Of a stretch of 64,000 nucleotides of DNA, positions 17,114 through 27,079 are shown one piece after another; within the stretch, counting starts at the first letter, position 1, and every line of letters starts with the position of its first letter. The notes under the pieces were generated by a model that saw only the letters and a list, made by a program, of their open reading frames with translations, searched no databases and was not told the DNA's origin. Source of the stretch: Tatlockia sp. (GTDB taxonomy: Bacteria > Pseudomonadota > Gammaproteobacteria > Legionellales > Legionellaceae). Made by a program: the position numbers and the translations under genes. The stretch spans positions 124,001 through 188,000 of the forward strand of contig JACCWI010000024.1 in NCBI GenBank assembly GCA_013697725.1, given 5' to 3'.

Positions 17114-19399
17114 TTATTTGGGTACTTTTCCATGGCTACAGGGACTATTTTCTAAGTTGCCATTTAAATTATTTAGGACTTCTTGGAGCTCTAGTAAGTA
17201 AGAAAAAGTTTTCGGAGTGCTTGGGTTAAACCAATGTCGACGAGTCTCAAGAACTGTCCTTTTATTAGCAAGCACTTCTGCAAGATACCTTTGAATAGTT
17301 TCCATCGAATTCTTCGGCTCTTGAATTTTCTCTAAAACGCTCTTTAAAAGCCTGTATTTCTCAAATACTAATAAATCAGATGGACTCTTAAGTATCTGTT
17401 GCTCCAATACTGATTGATATTGGATAAGCTTTTGCATAATTTTAAATAAATTGAGTAAAGAATTATCTGTCGGATTGGTTTCAAAGTAGGTGAACAATTT
17501 TTTTAATGCTTTATCGTTGTCCATTAGATCCCAATTTTTAGTTAACTTAGAGATGCCTTCTTTTTTTTGTTTATCTTCCCTTGATTGGATAATATGATTT
17601 ACCGCCATAAATTGCTCTCTTAGGGGTAATATGTCTAATATGCGTTTGGATGTTTTTTCATTGTCTAAGAAAATTTGTAGCAATTTTGTTTTTCCATAAT
17701 TATCGCGCTGCATTAGTAGTGAAAATCGTTGTTCTTCAGGAATATGCTCTAAAACAAGATCAAAATGTTCTCTAAAAAAACCTCGCCCACTGGCATCTTT
17801 ATATTGCAATAGGTGGTTCAAATTAAGGTTGAATGTTAATTTTTTATCCCTTTCTTCCTTTTCCCATCGATGCCCTTGATACTCGATTATTTTTCCAGTT
17901 TTATGGGCTGTAAAATAAGTAAGTTGAACCATGGCTGGACTTTTCGACGTTGACGGAATAATATGCCAAAAAGGATTGTTTGTATCAGCAGTCGTAGATT
18001 TATAGTCTTCCTCAGAAGAAGTGAATAAATTACAGTATTCTAATGAACGAGGTAATAAAAGCATTTCATTTTGAGGTGTATTATTATTCACATGAGCCTG
18101 GAATCGTTTCAAGAACTCTTCTTTGTTTTCATTTTTTAACGTCTTCCAAGGATATTGGGAGTTTAATTCCTGTAGTGTTTTGGTTTGCTTAAGAACTCGC
18201 TTTAAAGGAGTCGCTTTAGGGGGAGTTAGAGTTTCAATTGCTACCTTGAATCCATTAAAAAAAGAATAACTCTTAGGTAATCTAGGATCCCAGAAATTAC
18301 GCGATTCTTTAAGTAGCTCAATGCTATCAAGATGATTTAATGCCTCATGCATATTATCTAAGCTGGCTTCTTGGTAATTTATTTTTTTAAAAAGTGCCGC
18401 TAAGATCTCTTTTTTTTGGTTCAACCTACTATCCGTGGATGTTTCTGATTCTTTTTCTAAAACATCTTGATAGTTCCTTAGCTGACTCATTGCAGTACAT
18501 AATCTTAAATCAGCCCCATTATTTTCGAGCTTTTGAAGCTTATCGACCACTTTCATGGTTAAAACTGGACCAATCGATTCAAAGTAATTTTTGCATACTA
18601 AGATTTGATGTTTAGCTGGCAAAAAATTTAATACTCTAAGTAAGACTTCCCCGCAACTCCATGATTCATGGCAATCTCGAAGATAGTATCTTAAGGGTGA
18701 ATCTTCAAACAAGGCGTCAGACGGCCAAAGTGTAGAGTATCGTTTGTCTTCGGGAATCAGGGAAATAATAGAAAGATTACATATTTTTCCAAAAATGGTT
18801 CGATTTCTACTGTCACGATATCGAAGTAATGATTCCAATTTTACAGGTATTTTAGCTTTTGATTTTTCAAAGATTTCTCTTAGCTCTAAATCAATATAGG
18901 GCCCATTATTATCTGGAGGTGTTTCACACTCTCTAATATCTACTTTTCCAAACTCTATCCAGTCAGGCAATAATGCTTTAGATGGCGTAGTGTTGACCTC
19001 TTGGGCAAAGGCTTCCATTGCTTTTATCTTGTCTTGATCCTTGGATTTTTTCCAAATAAAGGTTTTCCAATCAAAGGGCTTTGGTATATCACGAGGTTCA
19101 GCTTTAGGATAAGTTGCAGATTTGTTAACTGGAGATGACTTCCTTTGTGGATAGTTTTTCGGCTGGGGGATTGGAGAAGACTCATTCCCCGAATGGATCT
19201 CAAAATCATCATATCTTCGTCTGCTAATAGGATTCGATAAAACCTCATAAGCTTCTAATATTTGTTGAAATTTTTCTTTGGCGTTTTGCGCTCCATTTTT
19301 ATCAGGATGCCATCGCAAAGCCACCCTCTTATAAGACGCTCTAATCTCTGCAGCAGTTGCATTAGTTTTTAACTCTAAAATTTCATAATGATTAGGCAT
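17114..19399 (-). CDS. J-domain protein with duplicated C-terminal module, effector candidate
   Basis: 761 residues. Residues 1-68 form a J domain: YEILELKTNATAAEIRASYK, HPD at 31-33, and EAYEVLSNPISRRRYD. A polar linker (70-110) follows. Two related modules come next, about 186-395 and 526-745. Each has a LL(R/Q)Y(R/K)D start, then IPE(D/E)(K/Q)R(Y/F)S, an ILPxxxQ-like helix and an aromatic motif (FWDPRLPKSYSFF versus HWFNPSTPKTFSYL). There is no glycine-rich or zinc-finger region, so it is not DnaJ itself. J domains stimulate Hsp70 ATPase, so the partner would be bacterial DnaK or host Hsp70. Effector status is inferred from size and context. Confidence 0.7.
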   Translation of the reverse strand: MPNHYEILELKTNATAAEIRASYKRVALRWHPDKNGAQNAKEKFQQILEAYEVLSNPISRRRYDDFEIHSGNESSPIPQPKNYPQRKSSPVNKSATYPKAEPRDIPKPFDWKTFIWKKSKDQDKIKAMEAFAQEVNTTPSKALLPDWIEFGKVDIRECETPPDNNGPYIDLELREIFEKSKAKIPVKLESLLRYRDSRNRTIFGKICNLSIISLIPEDKRYSTLWPSDALFEDSPLRYYLRDCHESWSCGEVLLRVLNFLPAKHQILVCKNYFESIGPVLTMKVVDKLQKLENNGADLRLCTAMSQLRNYQDVLEKESETSTDSRLNQKKEILAALFKKINYQEASLDNMHEALNHLDSIELLKESRNFWDPRLPKSYSFFNGFKVAIETLTPPKATPLKRVLKQTKTLQELNSQYPWKTLKNENKEEFLKRFQAHVNNNTPQNEMLLLPRSLEYCNLFTSSEEDYKSTTADTNNPFWHIIPSTSKSPAMVQLTYFTAHKTGKIIEYQGHRWEKEERDKKLTFNLNLNHLLQYKDASGRGFFREHFDLVLEHIPEEQRFSLLMQRDNYGKTKLLQIFLDNEKTSKRILDILPLREQFMAVNHIIQSREDKQKKEGISKLTKNWDLMDNDKALKKLFTYFETNPTDNSLLNLFKIMQKLIQYQSVLEQQILKSPSDLLVFEKYRLLKSVLEKIQEPKNSMETIQRYLAEVLANKRTVLETRRHWFNPSTPKTFSYLLELQEVLNNLNGNLENSPCSHGKVPK

Positions 19400-19453
19400 A
19401 AGGTCTCAATTATATATCAAAGATTTTATGTTTAAACTTTTATCATAAAAGCC

Positions 19454-19485
19454 AATATAATTTCAATAATTAGGCTGCTTATTAA
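19454..19485 (-). promoter_or_regulatory. Weak PmrA-like promoter candidate of the J-domain gene
   Basis: On the minus strand TTAAT starts at 19485 and TATATT at 19459, the same 26 bp total distance as in the two better PmrA-like promoters of this window. The second half-site is degenerate (CTAAT, shifted by 1 bp). It is listed as a weak third case only. Confidence 0.25.
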
Positions 19486-19513
19486 TAAAAAAGAGCTTAT
19501 TAGAACTGAAAAC

Positions 19514-20200
19514 CTAGAGCGCTAAAATATTTTCTATGACTTTTGCCGGTTCGTGCGCGGCTGTAATTGAACGCCCTACTACTAAAAAATCACTTCCCAA
19601 AGCTAGCGCTTTCTCAGGCGTCATAACTCGGGTCTGATCATTGTTACAATCATTTGAAAGGCGAATGCCTGGAGTGACTGTCAAAAAGGATTGACCACAA
19701 CTATTTTTTATCAGAGGTACTTCGAAAGCTGAGCAAACAACGCCATCTAAATCGGCTTCTGCACTTAATTTAGCAAGTCGAGCTACTTGCTCTTCTATTG
19801 AGCAGTTAAGACCTATCGTGGGTAAATCTTCTTGGCCTAAACTAGTTAACAGGGTCACTGCAATTAATAACGGCCGGTTTGAACCAAAGGAATCTAAGGC
19901 TGTTCTAGCCGTCTGCATCATTTTCAAACCACCAGAAGCGTGGAGATTAATCATCCACACCCCTAACTCGGCAGTTGCACAACAGGCTTTTGCAACGGTA
20001 TTTGGAATATCATGAAATTTCAAATCGAGAAAAATCTTAAATCCCATTTTTACAAGTCGGCGCACAAAATCTTTACCATAAAAAGTAAACATTTCGCTAC
20101 CTATTTTTAAAGCGCAAAGTGTTGGATCAAGCTTCTCAACTAAAGCAAAAGCTTCTTTTTCCTCTGCATAATCAAGAGCAACAATTAATTTTAAACTCAT
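19514..20200 (-). CDS. pyrF: Orotidine-5'-phosphate decarboxylase
   Basis: 228 residues, the usual length. It begins LIVALDYAEEKEAFALVEKL, and the catalytic Lys-Asp network is in FLDLKFHDIPNTVAKA. The phosphate-binding end reads FLVVGRSITAAHEP. It converts OMP to UMP, the last step of de novo pyrimidine synthesis in the cytoplasm. Its ATG overlaps the stop of the upstream aminotransferase gene by one base (TAATG), showing translational coupling. lapB-pyrF neighbourhood is common in gammaproteobacteria; here an aminotransferase gene lies between them. Confidence 0.95.
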   Translation of the reverse strand: MSLKLIVALDYAEEKEAFALVEKLDPTLCALKIGSEMFTFYGKDFVRRLVKMGFKIFLDLKFHDIPNTVAKACCATAELGVWMINLHASGGLKMMQTARTALDSFGSNRPLLIAVTLLTSLGQEDLPTIGLNCSIEEQVARLAKLSAEADLDGVVCSAFEVPLIKNSCGQSFLTVTPGIRLSNDCNNDQTRVMTPEKALALGSDFLVVGRSITAAHEPAKVIENILAL

Positions 20201-21309
20201 TAGGCATCAACCAGCTCTTTGGAAAGACACAGTTTTACAGCATCAGTCACTTTCTGCTGCTCTTCAATACTCATATAAGGATGCATAGGTAAGCTTACAA
20301 CGTGCTTGGATGCTTTTTCAGCATGAGGAAAATCACCTGCTTTATAACCTAGATAACTTAGGGCTTTTTGCTCATGCATTGCAATTGGGTAGTGAACTGC
20401 TGTTGGAATACCAAGTGCTTGCATCTGTTGCTGAAAATCATTACGATTTGGCACTTCAATCGTATATTGTGCATAAACACTGGTATTACCAGGTCGTATT
20501 CGTGGAGTTCTAACATGCGCTGCAAGTAGCTCTTCATAGTTCTTTGCAACGGTTTGACGCAGAATAATTTCCGCAGGAAATAATTTCATTTTTTCAATTA
20601 AGATAGCAGCCTGGATCGTATCCATTCGTCCATTAATACCAATTCGGCTATGGCTATAGCGTGCATTTTGTCCATGAATTCGTATTTCTAATAGTTTTTC
20701 TGCTATCACGTCATCATCGGTGAAACAAGCGCCAGAATCCCCGTAACCTCCTAAAGGTTTAGAAGGAAAGAAGCTTGTGCAACCCACTGTTGATAAAGCA
20801 CAGGAATAAATGCCATCGTAAGTTGCGCCAAAACTTTGTGCCGCATCTTCAATAACTGGCAATCCATTTAGTGTTGCAATTTGATTAATAGCTGCCATGT
20901 CGGCACATTGTCCATAAAGACTAACAGGCATAATCGCTTTAGTTTTAGCGGTGATTGCTGCAGCAATTTTGGTCACATCAATATTATAAGTTGCAGGGTC
21001 AATATCAACAAAAACAGGTTTAGCTTGGCATAGTGCGATAACTTCTGCAGAAGCGAAAAAGCTAAAGGGTGAGGTAATAACTTCATCACCTGGCTTAATA
21101 CCAAGAGCTAATAAAGCCATTAATAAGGCATCGGTGCCGCTTGAATTGACTATCGCGTGTCTTACGCCTAAAAAATCTGCTAATTGACGTTCTAATTTGG
21201 TTATTTCCGGCCCCATAATGTACTGGCCATGTTCTAATACGGTTTGGATGCTACGTAAAACATCTGCTTCAATTAATTTATACTGTTGTTTAAGATCAAT
21301 AAATTGCAT
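20200..21309 (-). CDS. DegT/DnrJ/EryC1 family PLP-dependent sugar aminotransferase
   Basis: 369 residues. It starts MQFIDLKQQY, typical of WbpE/PglE-like nucleotide-sugar aminotransferases. SSGTDALLMAL binds the PLP phosphate, IEDAAQSFGA carries the PLP-ring aspartate, and K184 in SFFPSKPLGGYGDSGA is the Schiff-base lysine. The family transaminates keto-sugars linked to UDP, GDP or TDP to amino sugars for LPS, O-antigen or protein glycans. The substrate cannot be read from sequence. Its place between lapB (LPS-synthesis control) and pyrF, coupled to pyrF, fits an envelope role. Confidence 0.85.
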   Translation of the reverse strand: MQFIDLKQQYKLIEADVLRSIQTVLEHGQYIMGPEITKLERQLADFLGVRHAIVNSSGTDALLMALLALGIKPGDEVITSPFSFFASAEVIALCQAKPVFVDIDPATYNIDVTKIAAAITAKTKAIMPVSLYGQCADMAAINQIATLNGLPVIEDAAQSFGATYDGIYSCALSTVGCTSFFPSKPLGGYGDSGACFTDDDVIAEKLLEIRIHGQNARYSHSRIGINGRMDTIQAAILIEKMKLFPAEIILRQTVAKNYEELLAAHVRTPRIRPGNTSVYAQYTIEVPNRNDFQQQMQALGIPTAVHYPIAMHEQKALSYLGYKAGDFPHAEKASKHVVSLPMHPYMSIEEQQKVTDAVKLCLSKELVDA

Positions 21310-21406
21310 AATTTTCTCAACATTTAGTTAGGCAGGATTCTGTATCTCTATGAATAGATTTAGAAATTCTACTGCAGGCTCAATAAATTATTTTAAAGTC
21401 TGAAAT

Positions 21407-22576
21407 CTAGTCTCCCTCCAGACCATGAACCGGCTTCATTTTACCCCACTGCTTACAACTTGGGCAATGCCAATGCAAATGTTTGCCTCCAAAACCACAG
21501 TGGCCACAGCGATAAATAGGCTTATTATCCAAAACTTTGCTGGTAATATCATAAAGCATTTGTAATTTTGCTCGAATTTTTCCCTGAGCTGTTTCAAGAT
21601 GCCAGAAAATTAATCGATTTAATCCACGTATCGATGGATAAGTTCCAAGCTTATCCGATACAAAATCGATAGCTTCTTCCATACTTTTTTCACGTCGTAA
21701 AAATTCTGCAATCACAAAAATTGTTGACGCTCTTGGGTGCTCTGTTAAGGTTTTTTGGAGAAATTCAATGCACTCATCCATTGCGTTCATCTCGCGATAA
21801 CAAAGAACAAGCGGCTCAATGATTTCACCAATGAACTCCGGATCTTGTTCAGGAACTCGCTTCAGCGACTTCACTGCTTGTTTGTAACGGCCATATCTCA
21901 TATCAAGTGAAGCTTGAATAAGGCTGGCACGCACCGACATCTTGTCAGTTAACAAAGCTTGTTTTGTTGCATTTTGTGCTTTTTCGAAAGCACAATTTTT
22001 TATTTCATGATTTGCAATTTCACAGTGATAATGAGCAGCTTGAATATGAAAACTTTGGCCGGCAGATAATTCCAACATTTTAGTCACTGATAAGGCTTTC
22101 TCCCAAGCTTTCTCTTGCTGGTAAATAGCTAGCAAACCTTGCAAACTTGAAATTTCAAGATTACCTCCAAGTTCAACTACCTCAAGAAAAATCCGCTCAG
22201 CACGGTCAAATACACCTGCACTCATATAATCTTGCCCCAAAGCCATTAAGGCTTCTTTGCGATCATGTAAGGTTAATTGAGGGCGTGCAATCAAATTTTG
22301 ATGAATTCTAATGGCTCTATCTACTTCTCCTCTACGACGAAATAAGGAGCCAAGAGCTAAATGAGTTTCTACAGTTTCGCTATCCACTTCAAGTAGCTTG
22401 ATAAAAACGTCCACAGCCTTATCTGGTTGTTCATTTAAAAGATAATTAAGGCCGACGACGTATTCTCGCGATAATCGATTATTAAAGCGTTTTTCTTTTC
22501 CAGAATAATTACGGCTTGCAACCCACCAACCAGACCAGGCAGCGGCAGGCAATAGAAGCGGCCATAAATCAATCAT
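21407..22576 (-). CDS. lapB: LPS assembly protein B (YciM)
   Basis: 389 residues, normal length. A short N-terminal membrane anchor (MIDLWPLLLPAAAWSGWWVA) precedes many TPR units (for example YVVGLNYLLNEQPDKAVDVF and THLALGSLFRRRGEVDRAI). The C-terminus carries a rubredoxin-like metal knuckle, CGHCGFGG...CPSC. In the family, LapB works with FtsH to control LpxC turnover and so LPS synthesis. It acts at the cytoplasmic face of the inner membrane. lapA is upstream as usual, but 219 bp separate them here, more than normal. Confidence 0.92.
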   Translation of the reverse strand: MIDLWPLLLPAAAWSGWWVASRNYSGKEKRFNNRLSREYVVGLNYLLNEQPDKAVDVFIKLLEVDSETVETHLALGSLFRRRGEVDRAIRIHQNLIARPQLTLHDRKEALMALGQDYMSAGVFDRAERIFLEVVELGGNLEISSLQGLLAIYQQEKAWEKALSVTKMLELSAGQSFHIQAAHYHCEIANHEIKNCAFEKAQNATKQALLTDKMSVRASLIQASLDMRYGRYKQAVKSLKRVPEQDPEFIGEIIEPLVLCYREMNAMDECIEFLQKTLTEHPRASTIFVIAEFLRREKSMEEAIDFVSDKLGTYPSIRGLNRLIFWHLETAQGKIRAKLQMLYDITSKVLDNKPIYRCGHCGFGGKHLHWHCPSCKQWGKMKPVHGLEGD

Positions 22577-22741
22577 CTGAACTCTCCATTACTAAATATT
22601 TCCCTATCAGAACATGATAGTGGAATTCCATAAGTTTACTGCTTTAGAGGTCCCTAAGCCCAGCCCATTATATTCTATTTCAACTACTTCACTCTTCTCG
22701 AAAAACAAATCAAGAACAAGCCAAGTTTTAATAGAATAAAC

Positions 22742-22762
22742 GAGGGCTTTGGCAAACCTCGA
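22742..22762 (-). terminator. Weak hairpin between lapA and lapB
   Basis: On the minus strand CGAGG and CCTCG arms (CGAGGTTTGCC...GCCCTCG) form an imperfect hairpin followed by TTTATTCTATT. It could partly end transcripts after lapA. The arms are short and a bulge is needed, so confidence is low. Confidence 0.35.
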
Positions 22763-22795
22763 TATTAAATACTGAATTTAATTAGGTCAATTCTG

Positions 22796-23086
22796 TTAAT
22801 GTTGATCTTTTAAAGGAATAGCCCTTAAATTTTTTATTTCTTTTTCGGTTAATTTTAACTGATTTCGAAGCTTAAGATAGTCTACTTTGAGCCGCCAGTA
22901 TCGATAGAAAAATAATAAAAAACCCACTAACAGTCCTAGACCAAGCATAATAGTCATCAAAACCGAGATAGGCATAGTCATTGTTTTAAAATATAAATTT
23001 ACTACGACAGAGGTGGCATTCAACGCTGCAAAGCTAACGCCAAATAGAATTAAAATTAAATAAATCAACAGCATTATAAGACGCAT
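22796..23086 (-). CDS. lapA: LPS assembly protein A (DUF1049)
   Basis: 96 residues: two membrane helices (about 3-22 and 40-62) joined by a short loop with VVVNLYFKTMTMPISVL. A charged coiled-coil-like tail follows (LRNQLKLTEKEIKNLRAI). This is the typical LapA layout and length. LapA partners LapB in the inner membrane. The gene lies between rpsA and lapB, the conserved order, but ihfB, often found next to rpsA, is absent here. Confidence 0.88.
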   Translation of the reverse strand: MRLIMLLIYLILILFGVSFAALNATSVVVNLYFKTMTMPISVLMTIMLGLGLLVGFLLFFYRYWRLKVDYLKLRNQLKLTEKEIKNLRAIPLKDQH

Positions 23087-23161
23087 AAGACCACCTTTTA
23101 GCTCTTAATTTGGGGAATATGAGAAAATAGCAAGTTTTATCTCATCGTTCAAAACTTGAAA

Positions 23162-23194
23162 GAAAAAAAAAGCGTAGTTACCTACGCTTTTTTT
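23162..23194 (-). terminator. Rho-independent terminator of rpsA
   Basis: AGCGTAG-ttac-CTACGCT is a perfect 7 bp hairpin at 23171-23188, with A-runs on one side and T-runs on the other, so it can work in both directions. On the minus strand it follows the rpsA stop by about 18 bp. Confidence 0.9.
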
Positions 23195-23206
23195 AAATAA
23201 GGAGGA

Positions 23207-24886
23207 TTATTCAGCCTCTTTATTTGCCATTTTTTCTTTAAGCAAATCACCTAAAGTAGTTGAGGCTACATCGCCGCTACGAGAATATTTCTTAATTGCA
23301 TCAGCTTGATCTTGAGCATCTTTTGCTTTGATAGATAGTGCGATAGTGCGATTCTTTTTATCAAGATTGATAATTTTAGCTTCGACTTCATCGCCCTCTT
23401 TAAAGAAAGAAGAGGCATCATCAACTTTGTCTTCAGAGATTTCGTTAACACGAATTATTCCAATAACTTCGGGAGCCAGTTCAACTGTAACGTTTTTCGC
23501 ATCAACAGCCGTAACCTTACCCTTAACAATTGAACCTTTACTATACTCTTCAACAAAGCTTGTAAAGTTATCACCTTCCAATTGCTTAAGACCCAAAGAG
23601 ATTCGTTCACGCTCTGCATCAATTGCAAGAATTACAGCTTCTAATTCCTGACCTTTTTTGAATTGCTTAACGGCTTCTTCACCAGCCACATTCCAGGAAA
23701 TATCAGACAAGTGAACTAAACCATCTATCTCGCCATCCAAGCCAATGAAAATTCCAAAGTCGGTAATTGAACGGATTTTTCCACGAACTTTCTCACCTTT
23801 ATTATGTGCCTGGGAGAATTGATGCCAAGGATTACCAACACATTGCTTCATACCCAAAGAGATTCGGCGGCGGTCTTCATCAATTTCAAGAACCATCACA
23901 TCAACTAAATCACCCATAGATACTACTTTGCTTGGATGTACATTTTTGTTAGTCCAGTCCATTTCAGACATATGAACTAAACCTTCAACGCCTTCTTCGA
24001 TTTCAACAAAGCAACCGTAATCAGTAATGTTAGTCACTTTACCTTGTAATTTCTTAGAGACGGGATAACGCTCAACCAGATCTACCCAAGGATCATTACC
24101 TAATTGTTTCATACCTAGGGAGACACGATTTCTTTCGCTGTCAAAACTTAATACTTTAACTTTAACATCCTGCCCAACTGATAATAATTCACTAGGATGT
24201 TTAACACGTTTCCAGGAAATATCAGTAATATGTAGCAAACCGTCAATACCGCCTAAGTCGATAAATGCACCATAATCGGTAAGATTTTTCACAATACCAT
24301 TTAATACTTGACCTTCATGTAAGGAATCAAGTAAGGCTTGTCTGTCAGCGCTGCTTTCTTCTTCAACAACTGCACGACGAGAAACAACGATGTTGTTTCG
24401 TTTGAGATCCATTTTGATAACTTTGAATTCTAGTTCTTTGCCTTCCAAGTAGGACGGATCGCGAACTGGTCTGACGTCGACCAAAGAACCAGGCAAAAAC
24501 GCACGGATAGTACCAATTTCAACAGTGAAGCCACCTTTGACCTTACCAGAAATTAAACCGGTAACAGTCTCATTGCTCTCATGGCTCTTAGATAGTTTAC
24601 GCCAGGCTTCTTGTCGTTTGGCTTTTTCTCTGGATAAGATTGTTTCACCAGTGCCATCTTCAACAGAATCAAGCGCTACTTCAACTGTATCGCCGAGATG
24701 AATTTCTAATTCACCATTTTTATCATGGAATTCTTCAATTGCAACGATACCCTCTGATTTTAAACCAGCATTCAGGGTAACGAAATCTTCATCAATGCCA
24801 ATAACTTTAGCGTTAATGATTGCACCAGGATAAAACTGTGCGCCAATAATACTTTGCTCAAATAATTCTTTGAAACTTTCAGACAT
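23207..24886 (-). CDS. rpsA: 30S ribosomal protein S1
   Basis: 559 residues with six S1/OB-fold repeats. Typical strings are [55 protein letters not shown] and [20 protein letters not shown]. It binds mRNA leaders and brings them to the 30S subunit. The start [12 protein letters not shown] matches gammaproteobacterial S1. It lies downstream of cmk, the classic cmk-rpsA pair, after a 123 bp gap that may hold its own promoter. A strong terminator follows. Confidence 0.97.
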   Translation of the reverse strand: MSESFKELFEQSIIGAQFYPGAIINAKVIGIDEDFVTLNAGLKSEGIVAIEEFHDKNGELEIHLGDTVEVALDSVEDGTGETILSREKAKRQEAWRKLSKSHESNETVTGLISGKVKGGFTVEIGTIRAFLPGSLVDVRPVRDPSYLEGKELEFKVIKMDLKRNNIVVSRRAVVEEESSADRQALLDSLHEGQVLNGIVKNLTDYGAFIDLGGIDGLLHITDISWKRVKHPSELLSVGQDVKVKVLSFDSERNRVSLGMKQLGNDPWVDLVERYPVSKKLQGKVTNITDYGCFVEIEEGVEGLVHMSEMDWTNKNVHPSKVVSMGDLVDVMVLEIDEDRRRISLGMKQCVGNPWHQFSQAHNKGEKVRGKIRSITDFGIFIGLDGEIDGLVHLSDISWNVAGEEAVKQFKKGQELEAVILAIDAERERISLGLKQLEGDNFTSFVEEYSKGSIVKGKVTAVDAKNVTVELAPEVIGIIRVNEISEDKVDDASSFFKEGDEVEAKIINLDKKNRTIALSIKAKDAQDQADAIKKYSRSGDVASTTLGDLLKEKMANKEAE

Positions 24887-25009
24887 GTTAATAAACTCTT
24901 TAGTAAAAATATAGAAGAATAAGTATCCACTTACCTTCCCCCAAAATACTGCCTAACTTATGATCAAAGAGAGTTTTTAAACATCTGAGAACTAATCTAG
25001 ACAGGCTTG

Positions 25010-25702
25010 CTAACTACTGAACAACTGCTTGTTTGTCAATTCTAATACATTATCGAACACCTGTACAACTGTTAATCCAGTTGTGTCAATCAATACCGCA
25101 TCTTCTGCAGGTTTTAATGGTGAGTGCGAACGCGAGGTATCTCTTGCATCACGTTTAGCTAATTCATTCACAACATCGGCGAGGCTAGCATCAATTCCTT
25201 TTTGTTTCAACTGAAAATATCGGCGCGAAGCCCTTTCCTCTGCTGAGGCATAGAGATAAATTTTTAAAATTGCTTCTGGAAAGACCACTGTTCCCATATC
25301 ACGACCATCTGTAACTAACCCAGGATTAGTTGCAAATGCACGTTGACGTTCAAGCAAGGCTTCACGGATTGCTGGTATAACCGCAATTTTAGATGCATCT
25401 TGGCCGCAATCCTCTGTTCTTAGCTCCTCAAAAACATTCTTACCCTCGAGTAATACTTTATTTTGTTGATGAGGATCTGTTTCAAATCGTAACTTAAGGC
25501 TATGGGCAAGTTGAATAATAAGGGGGATGTCATTAAAATCTATGCCCTTTAATTTTACGGCATATGCAAGTACTCTATACAAACTGCCGCTATCTAAAAC
25601 ATGCCAATCTAGATGGTCAGCTAACATGTGACATATAGTTCCTTTACCAGTTCCGCTCGGACCATCTATAGTAATAACAGGTGCTGTAGACTCACTCTTC
25701 AT
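25010..25702 (-). CDS. cmk: Cytidylate kinase
   Basis: 230 residues. P-loop GPSGTGKGT near the start, LDSGSLYRVLAY, and TDGRDMGTVVFP with RDARDTSRSHSPLKPAEDAV are the CMP-kinase signatures. It phosphorylates CMP and dCMP. Its ATG lies 11 bp inside the end of aroA, so the two are co-translated. Order aroA-cmk-rpsA is conserved in gammaproteobacteria. Confidence 0.95.
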   Translation of the reverse strand: MKSESTAPVITIDGPSGTGKGTICHMLADHLDWHVLDSGSLYRVLAYAVKLKGIDFNDIPLIIQLAHSLKLRFETDPHQQNKVLLEGKNVFEELRTEDCGQDASKIAVIPAIREALLERQRAFATNPGLVTDGRDMGTVVFPEAILKIYLYASAEERASRRYFQLKQKGIDASLADVVNELAKRDARDTSRSHSPLKPAEDAVLIDTTGLTVVQVFDNVLELTNKQLFSS

Positions 25703-27008
25703 TATGCATTTCCTTAATCGCCAATTTAATCATATTGGCTGTTTTTACAAAATTGGGGAATGAGGTTGCTACATTTAAACAATCTTTGATGATAACCTGC
25801 TCTGTTGCTATTGCACCCGCAATTGCGAAGGACATCGCAATACGGTGATCATGATGGCTTTGAACTTCTCCCCCATGTAATTTGCCACCATTTATATATA
25901 AACCATCGTCAAAGGCGTGAGCTTCAATACCCAAGATTTGTAGACCTTCCACCATAACACCGATTCTATCACTTTCTTTAGCCCGCAATTCTTTGGCACC
26001 ATGAAGTAGCGTTTGCCCTTTTGCGCAGGCTGCGGCGACAAAAATAATAGGAAACTCATCAATTGCAATGGGAACCAAAGCGGTAGGGATATCTATGCCT
26101 TCAAGTTCTGCATGCTTAACAACAATATCAGCCACAACTTCTTCACCACAGATCCGTTTATTCTTAAAATTAATGTCAGCACCCATCAACTTTAAAATTT
26201 GGATTATGCCAGTTCGGGTAGGATTAATTCCTACGTTTTTAATTGTAAGTTCCGAACCGGGTATTAACGTTGCTGCTACGATAAAAAAGGCTGCTGAAGA
26301 GATATCTCCAGGCACTCTAATATCAGTTCCTATACACTCACTTTCGGAATTGATGATAACGGTGTTTTCAGCTTTTTGAATGGGATATGAAAAAGTAGTC
26401 AGCATTCTCTCACTGTGATCGCGGGTTAAGCCTGGCTCTGTTATGCTCGTTTCACCCTGAGCATAAAGACCGGCCAATAAGAGGCATGATTTAACTTGGG
26501 CGCTTGCCTCTGGCATTTGGTAAGCTATACCATGCAAGGTATGTCCACCGTGGATAGATAAGGGTGGATGACCCTCTCTAGTCTTAATTTCCGCTCCCAT
26601 TTGAGTTAGGGGTCGGCTCACTCGCTCCATAGGCCTTTTTTGTAAACTAGCATCGCCAGTTAATTCGCTATTAAATGATTGAGCTGCTAATAAGCCTGCG
26701 AGCAAACGCATGGAAGTACCCGAGTTTCCACAATCAATAATTTTATTGGGCGCTTCTAACCCGTATTTACCGACACCATGAATAACGAGTCGCTGATCAA
26801 TAGGGCCTTCTATCTTAACGCCCATAGACTTAAATGCTTCAAGAGTTGCCAGACAATCTTGCCCATCTAAAAAACCATAGACAGTAGTTGGGCCTTTTGC
26901 AATTGCGCCAAAAATAATAGCTCTATGTGAGATTGATTTATCACCTGGAACACTAATTTCACCGCTTAAAGCGCTAACTGGGCTCGATTCAAGATCAAGA
27001 CGCCTCAT
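25692..27008 (-). CDS. aroA: 3-phosphoshikimate 1-carboxyvinyltransferase (EPSP synthase)
   Basis: 438 residues from the chosen start. PGDKSISHRA, DCGNSGTSMRLLAGLLA, GDASLQKRPMERV and LRAKESDRI are the classic EPSP-synthase motifs. It adds the enolpyruvyl group to shikimate-3-phosphate in the chorismate pathway. The frame is open to 27050, but GAGGAG lies about 9 bp before the ATG at 27008 and MRRLDLESSP leads straight into the domain, so that start is used. The stop overlaps cmk by 11 bp. serC lies 71 bp upstream. Confidence 0.95.
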   Translation of the reverse strand: MRRLDLESSPVSALSGEISVPGDKSISHRAIIFGAIAKGPTTVYGFLDGQDCLATLEAFKSMGVKIEGPIDQRLVIHGVGKYGLEAPNKIIDCGNSGTSMRLLAGLLAAQSFNSELTGDASLQKRPMERVSRPLTQMGAEIKTREGHPPLSIHGGHTLHGIAYQMPEASAQVKSCLLLAGLYAQGETSITEPGLTRDHSERMLTTFSYPIQKAENTVIINSESECIGTDIRVPGDISSAAFFIVAATLIPGSELTIKNVGINPTRTGIIQILKLMGADINFKNKRICGEEVVADIVVKHAELEGIDIPTALVPIAIDEFPIIFVAAACAKGQTLLHGAKELRAKESDRIGVMVEGLQILGIEAHAFDDGLYINGGKLHGGEVQSHHDHRIAMSFAIAGAIATEQVIIKDCLNVATSFPNFVKTANMIKLAIKEMHNEE

Positions 27009-27079
27009 ATAAAGATACTCCTCGGAATAATTCTGGATAAACATTGCCAACTCAGCCCAGGGAATTATTTAGTAATAAA

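Noticed and set aside
23328..23651. Plus-strand open frame of 107 codons inside rpsA
   Set aside because: It is antisense to a certain ribosomal gene and its Ser-rich product follows from rpsA codon use.
26068..26379. Plus-strand open frame of 103 codons inside aroA
   Set aside because: It is a shadow of the aroA coding strand with no start signal or family.
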